Positions 9,318 through 16,996 of a stretch of 64,000 bases of DNA are shown here, in pieces; the first letter of the stretch is position 1; each line of letters starts with the position of its first letter. Source of the stretch: UBA10649 sp963842725 (GTDB taxonomy: Bacteria > Actinomycetota > Actinomycetes > S36-B12); NCBI GenBank assembly GCA_963842725.1, contig CAWJHN010000004.1, positions 1,984,001 to 2,048,000 of the forward strand, read 5' to 3'. Under the pieces are notes generated by a model, which was given only the letters and a program-made list of their open reading frames with translations, did no database searches and had not been told where the DNA came from. A program made the position numbers and the translations under genes.

Positions 9318-9374
9318 CGAGTGGTCGATTTCGCCCCGTTCGGGCCTCGGAAACGGGGCGAAATTGACCACTCG
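9318..9374. repeat. Long palindrome, family A copy 2
   Basis: Left arm 9318-9341 and right arm 9350-9374 pair with one mismatch and one missing T. The right arm is identical to that of copy 1. It lies just upstream of the DUF559-type gene. Confidence 0.88.
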
Positions 9375-9414
9375 CCGGGGTGCCGGGGTGTCGGGGTGTC
9401 GGGGTGCCGGGGTG
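9375..9414. repeat. Five tandem copies of an 8-base unit
   Basis: Units alternate between CCGGGGTG and TCGGGGTG and abut the right arm of palindrome copy 2, mirroring the tandem array beside copy 1. Confidence 0.8.
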
Positions 9415-9416
9415 GG

Positions 9417-10073
9417 CTAGGGGACGGGGGTGCCGGGGCCGAAGGCGGCGGTGTAGAGGGCCTCACCGTCGGCGCTCCAGGGGCCGGAGGGGTCGCAGAC
9501 GTGCAGGGCGCCGTCGGTGGCCACGAGCAGCACCCGCTGGCCGGCTGCGAGCTCGGGGGAGTAGAGGATGCCGGGCAGGTCGTCGCCGGCCGGCGGTCGC
9601 TTGACCGTCACCACGGTCGGGCCGCTGCCTCCGCGGTACCAGTGGTCGACCTCCACCGTGGACGCGGTCGCGGACGTCGACCGCACCGTGCCGGCGAAGG
9701 CCACCTCGACCTGCTCGCGCATCATGGCCGGCTCGGGCCGCATGCAGGACGCGTTGATGTCCTGGGTGGTGTCGGCCAGGGTCAGGGCCGCCGGTGAGGC
9801 GGCGACAGCAGGGGCGGGGGCGGGGGTAGGGGTGCGCCCGGACCACCAGACCCCGCCGAGCACCAGGACGGCGAGCATCGCCGCGGCGGCGGTGGCTACC
9901 GCCGGGCCGAACACCCACGGCGGTCGTCGGCGCGCCTCGGGTGGCACCTCGGTGCGGATCTCGGACATGACGGCCTCCAGGGATGCAGGGTCGACCGCCG
10001 GGCCAGCCCCGGACGGCGAGGGGTCGGCGCGGCGCAGCAACTCCCGCAGCTCGTCGTCGTGGTCACCGCTCAT
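9417..10073 (-). CDS. Single-pass membrane protein encoded with an ECF sigma factor
   Basis: The 218-residue product has an acidic cytoplasmic N-terminus of about 50 residues, one transmembrane helix (VATAAAAMLAVLVLGGVWWSG) and an extracytoplasmic domain with two cysteines. Its ATG overlaps the stop of the sigma gene by four bases, so the two are translationally coupled. This position and layout are usual for an anti-sigma or CU044_5270-like partner. I see no HxxxCxxC zinc anti-sigma motif, so an anti-sigma role is inferred from context only. Confidence 0.65.
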   Translation of the reverse strand: MSGDHDDELRELLRRADPSPSGAGPAVDPASLEAVMSEIRTEVPPEARRRPPWVFGPAVATAAAAMLAVLVLGGVWWSGRTPTPAPAPAVAASPAALTLADTTQDINASCMRPEPAMMREQVEVAFAGTVRSTSATASTVEVDHWYRGGSGPTVVTVKRPPAGDDLPGILYSPELAAGQRVLLVATDGALHVCDPSGPWSADGEALYTAAFGPGTPVP

Positions 10074-10678
10074 CGTTGATCGCCTCCCTCAGCTGGTATC
10101 TGTCCGGACGGTGCGCCGTCCTGTCCGAGCATCACCTCACGCAGCCGCAGCTTGGCCCGGTGCAGCCGGATGCTCACCGCGTTGGCGCTCACCTCCAGCA
10201 CCACCGCGATCTCCCGCGGCTCCAACCCCTCCCACGCCCACAAACGGAGCACCTCCCGCTCCTCCGGGCGCAACTGCTCCAGGCCGGCGAGGACGGCGTC
10301 CGCCCTGGAATCGCGCGGGGGCTCCTCTGCGGCAGCAGGAGGCGGGTCGAGCAGCACGATCCTGGCCACCAGGGCCGCACGCCGCCGGGTCCCGCGCTCG
10401 GCGTTGGCCAGGCACCGGCGTGCCACCCCGTAGCACCAGGCCAGCTCGGCGCCCTCCGGCACGTCGTCCACCCGGCGCCAGAGCACGGTGAGGGTCTCGG
10501 TGAGCACCTCCGCCGCCGTCTCCCGGTCCGTGCGCCGGCTGAGGTAGCGCAGCACCGGGCCGTGGACGGCGCGGGCCAGGTGCTCGAAGCGCTCACCGCG
10601 CTCGGCGTACTGGTGTGTCGGGGGCGTCGGCACAGTCCTCACACCATCACCTGTCCGTCGCCGTCGCGGTTCTTTCAC
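10070..10678 (-). CDS. ECF-type sigma-70 family RNA polymerase sigma factor
   Basis: Alternative sigma factor of about 202 residues. Region 2 spans about 30-100, with YLSRRTDRETAAEVLTETL and WCYGVARRCLAN. Region 4 spans about 125-180, with LRPEEREVLRLWAWEGLEPR and the helix-turn-helix VLEVSANAVSIRLHRAKLRL. The short linker and lack of regions 1 and 3 fit the ECF group. It is the first gene of a two-gene unit with the membrane protein downstream. The GTG start at 10678 has no strong ribosome site and a later start is possible. Its stimulus is unknown. Confidence 0.88.
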   Translation of the reverse strand: MKEPRRRRTGDGVRTVPTPPTHQYAERGERFEHLARAVHGPVLRYLSRRTDRETAAEVLTETLTVLWRRVDDVPEGAELAWCYGVARRCLANAERGTRRRAALVARIVLLDPPPAAAEEPPRDSRADAVLAGLEQLRPEEREVLRLWAWEGLEPREIAVVLEVSANAVSIRLHRAKLRLREVMLGQDGAPSGQIPAEGGDQR

Positions 10679-10748
10679 GCCCCGACGCGCCGATGGGCGC
10701 CCACCCCGCGTGAGGGTCCATCCCTACAGTTACGCCGAACAGGTGCCG

Positions 10749-11417
10749 ATGCGCCCTCTTGTGTTGCTCACCGTGTGTCTCGGACTCGGCGTGATCGCCC
10801 TGGCCGTGACCCTGCGCTGGACCGTGACGCGGGTCGACGCGATCGGCCGGCCGCGGCCGTTCCCCGCCCTGGCGGTCGGGGTGCCGGCGGCTGCGGCGGT
10901 GCTGTGCGCCGTCCCGATCATCCGGCACGCCCAGTTGGAGTCCGAGCTGGGCTCGGTCGCCGGGACGCTCGCCGGGCACGAGGTGAGCGTGCGCTGCGAG
11001 ACCGTCGGCCAGGCCTGGACCCAGGCACACCCCGAGCGCGGCTATGTGAAGTTCGGCGCCGACGGTGTTCCCGAGAAGCACACCGTGATCACCTACGACA
11101 CCTGCCAGGACCTTGCCGACTGGGTGCGCTCGGACCACGCCGAGGCCACCGAGGACCAGATGATCGCCGTGCACGTGCTCACCCACGAGGCGATGCACAT
11201 GCGAGGCATCACCGACGAGGCGCAGACCGAATGCGCTGCCCTGCAACGCGACCACCAGACCGCCGTGCTGCTCGGCGCGAACGCCGACGAGGCGCGCACC
11301 CTGGCGCGCCGCTACCTGCTCACCATCTACCCCCAGATGCCGGACGCCTACCGCAGTAGCGAGTGCCGGCCGGGTGGAGCGATGGACGAGCGACTCGAGA
11401 ACTCCCCCTGGAGATGA
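10749..11417 (+). CDS. Membrane protein with HEAMH metallopeptidase-like motif
   Basis: I do not recognise a named family. Starting at ATG 10749 gives 222 residues with a membrane helix at once (LVLLTVCLGLGVIALAVTL) and a second near 40-60; a GTG at 10710 in frame is the alternative. The outer domain contains HVLTHEAMHMRG, an HExxH zinc-protease-like motif, with EAQTEC shortly after as possible third ligand. Two further cysteines precede it. This suggests a membrane-tethered metallopeptidase or a relative that lost activity. It is divergent from the ECF sigma gene, so shared control is possible. Confidence 0.6.
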   Translation: MRPLVLLTVCLGLGVIALAVTLRWTVTRVDAIGRPRPFPALAVGVPAAAAVLCAVPIIRHAQLESELGSVAGTLAGHEVSVRCETVGQAWTQAHPERGYVKFGADGVPEKHTVITYDTCQDLADWVRSDHAEATEDQMIAVHVLTHEAMHMRGITDEAQTECAALQRDHQTAVLLGANADEARTLARRYLLTIYPQMPDAYRSSECRPGGAMDERLENSPWR

Positions 11418-11527
11418 CCATGCGCACAGCGACTGGCCGATCCAGGGGAGCGCCGCCATCGGCGCAGCTCCGGCCCCTGCCGGAGAAAACCAACGGCGAT
11501 CACCGATCGCCCGACCTCGGAGGCACC

Positions 11528-12313
11528 ATGCCCGCGAAGTTCACCGTCAGCAAGGACAAGGCCGGCACGTACCGGTTCACCCTGAACGCCATCAACGGAC
11601 AGGTCCTCGCGACCTCTCAGGGGTACGCCAGCAAGGCCGCCGCGCTGAACGGCATCGCGTCGATCCGCAAGAGCGTGGCCACCGCCACCGTGGCCGACAC
11701 CACCGCGCCGAAGCCCGTCGTGAAGGCGGCCCCTAAGGCGACCCGCACGGCGACCGTGAAGCGGGCCCCCAAGGCGACCTCGAAGCCGGCTCCCAAGGCG
11801 GCCCGCGCGACCGCCGCGAAGGCCAAGGCAACGGCGATCGTCCGCAAGGTCACCACCAAGGTGACCCCCAAGGTCGCCCCCAAGGCGACGAAGGTGGCCC
11901 CGAAGGTTGCCCCGAAGGCGACCGCGAAGGTCGCCCCGAAGGCGACTGTCAAGGTTGCTGCCAAGGTCGCCCCGAAGGCGACCGTCAAGGTGACGCCCAA
12001 GGTGACCCCGAAGGTGACCCCCAAGGCGACCCCCAAGGCGACCGTCAAGGTGACGCCCAAGGTGACCCCGAAGGCGACCCCGAAGGCCGCCGGCACCGTG
12101 ACCCGGGCCACCACCCGCAGCATCAGCTCGATGGCGGCCAAGCGCACCGCGCGGGCCACCGCCCGGGTGGCGTCGTCGCGCACGTCCTCGGCGACGGCGT
12201 CCGCCAAGGCGTCGGTGCCGGCTCCGCGGCGTCCCGCCGGTGCTCCGTCGGCGGCCCGTCGTTCGACCTCGCCGACCGTCTCCGCGGCCCGCAAGGCGGC
12301 CGCGAAGGCCTGA
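11528..12313 (+). CDS. DUF1508 (YegP-like) protein with long histone H1-like lysine-repeat tail
   Basis: Start ATG 11528 has GGAGG four bases upstream; 261 residues. Residues 1-50 form one DUF1508/YegP domain (FTVSKDKAGTYRFTLNAING). The rest is almost only Lys, Pro, Ala, Thr, Val and Arg, built from repeats such as KVTPK, KVAPK and KATPK between about residues 105 and 185, then an Arg/Ser/Ala-rich end. This composition is that of bacterial histone H1-like tails that bind and compact DNA. A nucleoid role is inference. The repeat DNA at 11840-12090 is prone to copy-number change. A strong hairpin follows the stop. Confidence 0.75.
   Translation: MPAKFTVSKDKAGTYRFTLNAINGQVLATSQGYASKAAALNGIASIRKSVATATVADTTAPKPVVKAAPKATRTATVKRAPKATSKPAPKAARATAAKAKATAIVRKVTTKVTPKVAPKATKVAPKVAPKATAKVAPKATVKVAAKVAPKATVKVTPKVTPKVTPKATPKATVKVTPKVTPKATPKAAGTVTRATTRSISSMAAKRTARATARVASSRTSSATASAKASVPAPRRPAGAPSAARRSTSPTVSAARKAAAKA
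11840..12090 (+). repeat. Degenerate tandem repeat coding for KVTPK/KVAPK units
   Basis: Twelve-to-fifteen-base units built on AAGGTGACCCCCAAGG variants run through the middle of the histone-like gene, with two longer near-identical blocks around 11975-12020 and 12035-12075. Confidence 0.75.
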
Positions 12314-12330
12314 CCGAGCACGACCTGACC

Positions 12331-12369
12331 GCGGTGGGCGGCTCCCCGAGACGGGGGGCCGCCCACCGC
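12331..12369 (+). terminator. Strong hairpin after the histone-like gene
   Basis: Seventeen-base-pair stem (12331-12347 with 12353-12369, one G-U pair) around the loop GAGAC, eighteen bases after the stop. There is no U-run, as is common for actinobacterial terminators. Confidence 0.75.
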
Positions 12370-12422
12370 AGTCACGTCCCCTGACCGGTGCGTTTGTCGC
12401 ACGGCGATGTCACCATGGCGGG

Positions 12423-13073
12423 GTGAACCCGCAGCCGCGGTATCCCGATCGCCCGCGACGGCCGGCATCCCTGCCGCCCGCCGCGGCTGATTCCGTGGTG
12501 GGCGGGGTCGACCCGGCGCAGCGGATCGAGGCGGCTCACGCCACGGCCGAGGCTCTGGTGCGGCACGGCCGCAGCGGCGACGACGAGCGCACCGCCCGCC
12601 TGGTCGCCCTGGCTGACGAGCACGGCATCGACGAGATGGCCCACCTCTGGTCCGACCGCCCCGCAGACACTCTTCCCGGCGCCCTGTGGCGGCTGTACGC
12701 CCTGCGTGCGGGGATCCGGCGTGATCCGATCGACATCGCGCGGGCCTTCGAGGTGGGCCGGCACCTTGCGCCGGTGCATGAGGTGGTGGCCGGGGTCGGG
12801 GAGCCTCCCGGCCCGCACGAGGTGCAGGCCGTGGCGGACGCCGTGCTCGCCGGCGCCTTCACCGGCGACCTCGGCGTCGCGCTGGAGCGGGCTGCCGCGT
12901 TCTGTCGGGTGGTGTCCACCGGGTGGGCGGTCGTCGCCGACGGCATGGACGGCTCGGACGGCGAGCCGATGACCCCCGCCTCGGGCCTGACCCGCAGGGC
13001 GGCCGACCTGCTGCGCACCGGCGTCCAGTTGGAACTGGCTGCTGCCCGGTGGCGCGAGGGCGGCCTGAACTAG
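12423..13073 (+). CDS. Conserved actinobacterial protein of unknown function
   Basis: A soluble, acidic 216-residue protein starting with GTG at 12423. It has no signal peptide or membrane segment. Motif-like blocks are WSDRPADTLPGALWRLYALR near 80 and FEVGRHLAPVHEVVAGVGEP near 110, which I recall from uncharacterised actinobacterial proteins. The rest looks helical and alanine-rich. It lies alone between a terminator hairpin and a long intergenic stretch. No function can be assigned. Confidence 0.65.
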   Translation: MNPQPRYPDRPRRPASLPPAAADSVVGGVDPAQRIEAAHATAEALVRHGRSGDDERTARLVALADEHGIDEMAHLWSDRPADTLPGALWRLYALRAGIRRDPIDIARAFEVGRHLAPVHEVVAGVGEPPGPHEVQAVADAVLAGAFTGDLGVALERAAAFCRVVSTGWAVVADGMDGSDGEPMTPASGLTRRAADLLRTGVQLELAAARWREGGLN

Positions 13074-13441
13074 GCGCCCACCTCTTCGCCCGTGCCGCAG
13101 GGGGTGCCGAACGCGTGATGTAGCCCGCATTTGCACCCCCTTGTGCGAACAGAGACACCTCACGGCGTCCGCGATTCGGGTGGCTGGGGTGTCGAAAACT
13201 TCAGACTTCGGGGAACATGGACGACGGTGGCTGTGTTGGTCACCATCGGTGACACCCTCCGGGGTCTCACCGGGCGTCTGATCGCGGTAGCCCCGGGTCC
13301 CATGAAAAGCCGCTCCGAGCGGCCCTTGCACCGAGAGGTGCTCCCGGTCAGACGTCTGGCGGTGCGGTTCGCCGCCCTGGCCCTGCGCCAGGGCGGCGAT
13401 CTCGCGCCAGCAGCATCTACCGAGCACACGATGGGCCCACA
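13074..13441. other. Intergenic region with one strong hairpin
   Basis: No credible gene is visible; an open frame beginning at 13131 has atypical composition and runs out of phase into the next gene. A 10-base-pair stem (13371-13380 with 13388-13397) sits about 45 bases before the phosphoesterase start and could shape its leader. I see no recognisable riboswitch. Confidence 0.5.
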
Positions 13442-15073
13442 TTGCTCGAGCCGACACCCGATCCCGACCCGGCGGACCCGGCCGACCCGGCCGACCCGGC
13501 AACGCCCCGGCGGCCGGTGTGGCGGCGTCCCGCGGCCCAGCGCGTCCTGCGCCTGTTCGGCGCCCTCGCGGTGGTCGTGGCCGGGTCAGGGATCGGGGCG
13601 GCCCTCACTCCGCCGGTGACCGCGCAGGTGGGCCCGTTGGAGGCCCAGGTGCGGGTGCGACCCAGCCTGAGTCCCGGCGTCCACCTGCTGCTGCCCCCGG
13701 CCGGTGAGGTGACCTTCGCCACGCACTGGTCACCGGTGGCGGTGGAGGCCAGCATCGCTCAGGTCGACCTGGTCGGTGCGAGGGCGCTGATCGATTCGCC
13801 GGCAGCGCTGCGTGGGCTGCAGCGGACCGCGCCGGACGAGCTGCGCCAGGCCACGCTGGCCGCTGCCGCCGCCACGGCGGCCTGCGCGGTCCTGGGCGCG
13901 CTGGGACTGTCGCTGCTGGTCTATCGCACCCGGTGGCGCCGCGTGGCGCAGACCGGCCTGCTCGTGACCGGGCTGCTGGCCGGCCTCGGAGGGCTGACGG
14001 TCGCCGGATTCGACTCCGACCGCTTCGCGCAGCCGCGCTTCACCGGCCTGCTCAGCCAGGCCCCCTACGTCGCCGGAGCGGCGGGAGGGGTGATGCAGCG
14101 GCTGGAGAGCTACCGCACAGGTGTCGCCGACCTGGTTCAAGGGGTGACCACGCTCTACGGCCTGAGCGGGCGGCTGCCCGTGGTGCGCCAGGGCAGCAGC
14201 GGCAGCGGTGACGTGGTGACCGTGCTGCACGTCTCCGACCTGCACCTGAATCCGCTCGGGTTCGACCTGGTCGAGAACCTGGTCACCGAGTTCGGCGTGG
14301 ACGTCGTGATCGACACCGGCGACATCACGACCTGGGGGACCGAGGTCGAGGGCTCGCTGCTGGGCCGGATCGCCCGGCTGAAGGTTCCGTACGTGTTCGT
14401 GCGCGGCAACCACGACTCCCTGCGCACCCAGGCCGCGGTGGCGGCGAACTCGAACGCGATCGTGCTCGACGGGAGTGTCGCGGTGGTCGACGGCCTGGTG
14501 ATCGCCGGGATCGGCGACCCGGTCTTCACCCCGGACGCCGGCTCCGCCCCGCCGTCCTCGGCGCCCGCCGTCTCGCCGGGGGTGGCGCAGCTCAACCCCG
14601 CCGACCCGCAGCGCCAGGCCGGGACCCGCCTCGCCCAGGTGATCGCCGAATGGAACACCGCGCACCCGGAGCAGACGGTGGACATCGCTGCGGTGCACGA
14701 GCCCTACGCGGTGCCGCCGCTGCTCGGCACGGTGCCGCTGGTGCTCGACGGGCACTTCCACGAGCGTGAGGTCGAGGTCGACGCGAGCGGCACCCGGGTG
14801 ATGCGTGAGGGCTCGACGGGCGGCGCCGGGATCTCGGCCGACTTCCAGGCTGTTCAGGAGGGGAGCCCGCTGCCCCTGCAGGCGACGCTGCTCTACCTGG
14901 CCCGAGGCGGCGACCGTGCCGGGGAGGTGGTGGCGTACGACGAGGTCACCGTCGGAGGCTTCGGCCTGGCCTCGGCCTCCGTCGAACGCACCGTCCTGCG
15001 CCCGGAGCCCACTCCCGAGGTGTCCTCGACGCCCACCCCCACAGGGTCCTCGACCCCAAGTCCCTCCCCCTGA
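13442..15073 (+). CDS. Membrane-anchored metallophosphoesterase
   Basis: Calcineurin-like phosphoesterase of 543 residues. A Pro/Asp-rich N-terminus is followed by a membrane helix near 37-57, a second near 140-162 and a third near 172-192. The two-metal catalytic domain then starts near 258 with SDLHLNP, IDTGDIT, RGNHDS and GHFHERE, the ordered metal ligands of the family. The last 40 residues are Pro/Ser/Thr-rich. Topology places the catalytic domain on one side of the membrane after several helices; which side cannot be read. The start is a TTG at 13442. Substrate unknown. Confidence 0.8.
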   Translation: MLEPTPDPDPADPADPADPATPRRPVWRRPAAQRVLRLFGALAVVVAGSGIGAALTPPVTAQVGPLEAQVRVRPSLSPGVHLLLPPAGEVTFATHWSPVAVEASIAQVDLVGARALIDSPAALRGLQRTAPDELRQATLAAAAATAACAVLGALGLSLLVYRTRWRRVAQTGLLVTGLLAGLGGLTVAGFDSDRFAQPRFTGLLSQAPYVAGAAGGVMQRLESYRTGVADLVQGVTTLYGLSGRLPVVRQGSSGSGDVVTVLHVSDLHLNPLGFDLVENLVTEFGVDVVIDTGDITTWGTEVEGSLLGRIARLKVPYVFVRGNHDSLRTQAAVAANSNAIVLDGSVAVVDGLVIAGIGDPVFTPDAGSAPPSSAPAVSPGVAQLNPADPQRQAGTRLAQVIAEWNTAHPEQTVDIAAVHEPYAVPPLLGTVPLVLDGHFHEREVEVDASGTRVMREGSTGGAGISADFQAVQEGSPLPLQATLLYLARGGDRAGEVVAYDEVTVGGFGLASASVERTVLRPEPTPEVSSTPTPTGSSTPSPSP

Positions 15074-15101
15074 CGTGCGGAGTACTGGCTGGTGGGACCG
15101 A

Positions 15102-15107
15102 TAGCGT
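15102..15107 (+). promoter_or_regulatory. Leaderless -10 element of the DUF47-pit operon
   Basis: TAGCGT lies six bases before the GTG at 15114, the spacing expected when transcription starts at the start codon. Confidence 0.6.
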
Positions 15108-15113
15108 CGGGGG

Positions 15114-15734
15114 GTGCGATTGCGGCTGAGACGGGACGAGTCGAGCCTGGGCGAGTTGCTGACCCAGGTGGGCGGGCACCTGGCCGGGGCGGCGCAGCAT
15201 CTGTCCGCTGCGCTGGACAGCGACCAGGATGCGCGGACAGCGAGCGTGCGACGGCTGCAGGTGAGCGACCAGGACGCCGAGGCTGCGGCGCACGCCGTCC
15301 TGCGGGGCCTGGCCGCCTCGTTCGTGACCCCGTTCGACCGGGCCGACGTGTTCCGGCTCTGCTGGGCGATGCGCCGGTGCGCGGCTCGGATCGACGCGGT
15401 CGGCGACACGTTGGAGGTGCTCCGGATCGGGGAGCTGCCGGCCCGCACCGCCGAGCTGGTCCAACTCATCGTCCGGGCCACCGAGATCACCGCGGCGGGC
15501 ATTCCTCAACTGGGTGATCCGGGCACGCTGGCCGGGCCCTGGATCGAGTTGACGGTGATCGCGAAGCAGGCGGGTCAGGTGCACCGGCGGCTGCTGCTCG
15601 ATGTCACCAGCACGGTCAGCGACCCGGCTCAGCTGGCCCGGCACCTGGAGATCGTCGACGGCCTGCGCCGGATCGTGGACGCCGTCGAGGCAGTCGCCGA
15701 TGCTCTGCAGACCGTGGTCGTGACGGAGAGCTGA
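15114..15734 (+). CDS. DUF47 family PhoU-like phosphate transport regulator
   Basis: All-helical 206-residue cytoplasmic protein of the DUF47/PhoU-like family, usually coupled to Pit phosphate transporters and thought to control their activity. It starts MRLRLRRDESSLGELLTQVG and contains repeated amphipathic helices, as in SFVTPFDRADVFRLCWAMRR. The pit gene follows three bases downstream, so the pair forms an operon. The GTG start with a -10 hexamer six bases upstream predicts a leaderless message. Confidence 0.85.
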   Translation: MRLRLRRDESSLGELLTQVGGHLAGAAQHLSAALDSDQDARTASVRRLQVSDQDAEAAAHAVLRGLAASFVTPFDRADVFRLCWAMRRCAARIDAVGDTLEVLRIGELPARTAELVQLIVRATEITAAGIPQLGDPGTLAGPWIELTVIAKQAGQVHRRLLLDVTSTVSDPAQLARHLEIVDGLRRIVDAVEAVADALQTVVVTES

Positions 15735-15737
15735 GAG

Positions 15738-16745
15738 GTGGAGCTGACCCTCGTCGTCCTGGTGGTGCTGGTGGGGTTGATCTTCGCCTGGTCGAACGGG
15801 ATGCACGACGCCGCCAACGCCGTGGCCACCTCGCTCAGCACCGGCGCGCTGACCCCCCGGATCGCGCTGGGCACCTCGGCGGTGCTGAATGTGCTCGGTG
15901 CGCTGCTCGGGGCCGGGATCGCGGAGCTCGTCGGCGACCGGTTGATCGAGGTCCCGATCAGTCAGCCCGGGCCGTCCCTGGTGCTGGCGGCGCTGCTGTC
16001 CGCACTGGGCTGGAACATGCTCACGTGGTGGGCGGGTGTGCCCTCGTCGTCCTCACATGCCCTGATCGGCGCCCTGGCCGGCGCTGGGACTGCAGCCGGC
16101 GCCCGGGTCGACTGGGCCACCCTCGGCCAATGGGTCGCCCTGCCGATGCTGCTCTCGCCGGTGCTCGGATTCATCGGGGCCTGGCTGCTGATGCTCCTGC
16201 TGCTGCGCCTGTTCCGGGACGCCGCGCACGAGCGGGCCATCCGGGGCTTCCGGATGGCGCAGTCGGTCACCGCGGCGATGGTGTCGGTCGGCCACGGGCT
16301 GCAGGACGGTCAGAAGACGATGGGCGTGCTGGTGCTCGCGCTGGGCACCACCGGAGCTGCGGGGGTCGGCGCGGCGGGCGCCGGGATTCCGCTGTGGATC
16401 CGGCTCTCGGTGGCCGGTGCGCTGGGCCTGGGCACCCTGGCCGGCGGACGACGGATCATCCGCACCCTGGCCCGCCGCGTCGTCCGGATCACCCCGGTGA
16501 CCGGGTTCGCCGCGGAGAGCGTGGCCTCCGGGGTGCTCTACGCGGCAGCCGGGGTGGCGGGCGTGCCGGTGTCGACCACCCATACGGTGACCTCGGCGAT
16601 CATCGGTGCCGGCAGCACCGGTGGCCTGCGGGCGATCCGGTGGGGAACCGTGCGGGTGATCCTGCTGGCCTGGATCGCGACCCCGGTGTTCACGTTCGCG
16701 GCCGCCGGCCTGCTGATGATGCTCGGGCAGCAACTGGTTCGCTGA
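15738..16745 (+). CDS. pit: Low-affinity inorganic phosphate transporter (PiT family)
   Basis: Cation-coupled phosphate permease of 335 residues with about ten membrane segments in two inverted halves. The family signature appears twice: GMHDAANAVATSLSTGAL near residue 18 and GVPVSTTHTVTSAIIGAG near 275. VPSSSSHALIGALAG near 95 is a further conserved block. It directly follows its DUF47 regulator and precedes the high-affinity pst operon, so both uptake systems are adjacent. The GTG start is at 15738. Confidence 0.92.
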   Translation: MELTLVVLVVLVGLIFAWSNGMHDAANAVATSLSTGALTPRIALGTSAVLNVLGALLGAGIAELVGDRLIEVPISQPGPSLVLAALLSALGWNMLTWWAGVPSSSSHALIGALAGAGTAAGARVDWATLGQWVALPMLLSPVLGFIGAWLLMLLLLRLFRDAAHERAIRGFRMAQSVTAAMVSVGHGLQDGQKTMGVLVLALGTTGAAGVGAAGAGIPLWIRLSVAGALGLGTLAGGRRIIRTLARRVVRITPVTGFAAESVASGVLYAAAGVAGVPVSTTHTVTSAIIGAGSTGGLRAIRWGTVRVILLAWIATPVFTFAAAGLLMMLGQQLVR

Positions 16746-16996
16746 CGCCCTCGGCGCCGTGCGGCGTCGTCCGCCGCTGCGCCGTTCGAGTGATCACTGG
16801 CGAGTGAGCAATGTCATGCCGCCTGCCCTGGTGAGCACGCGCCGGGTGATGCTCGGCGCACCCGACATCAAGCGTTCTCGATCCGTTCATCACTGACCGG
16901 TCATCGATTCAGCGGGCCTGCCTACGTTCGCTCAACGACAGGCCTGCACAGCCGTGCAGGTGTGCCGTCCACGAACGATCGACGAGAGGTCCATCA
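16746..16996 (+). promoter_or_regulatory. pst operon upstream region
   Basis: No gene fits in these 251 bases. Two partial copies of a Pho-box-like heptamer, GTTCATC at 16885 and GGTCATC at 16899, lie about 100 bases before pstS; their 14-base spacing differs from the usual 11-base unit, so RegX3 control here is plausible but weakly supported. A six-base stem near 16743-16765 could end pit transcription. Confidence 0.35.

Noticed and set aside
9242..9466. N-terminal extension of the DUF559-type gene through palindrome copy 2
   Set aside because: It would translate a palindrome and a tandem repeat; the homologous part begins at about 9241.
12240..12422. Extension of the unknown gene at 12423 upstream into the histone-like gene
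   Set aside because: The added part is out-of-frame translation of the histone-like gene and crosses its terminator hairpin.
13074..13441. Possible riboswitch before the phosphoesterase gene
   Set aside because: A hairpin is present, but I cannot match any conserved aptamer core such as that for c-di-AMP.
16885..16905. Firm Pho box before pstS
   Set aside because: The two heptamers are 14 bases apart, not 11 or 22, so I list the region only with low confidence.
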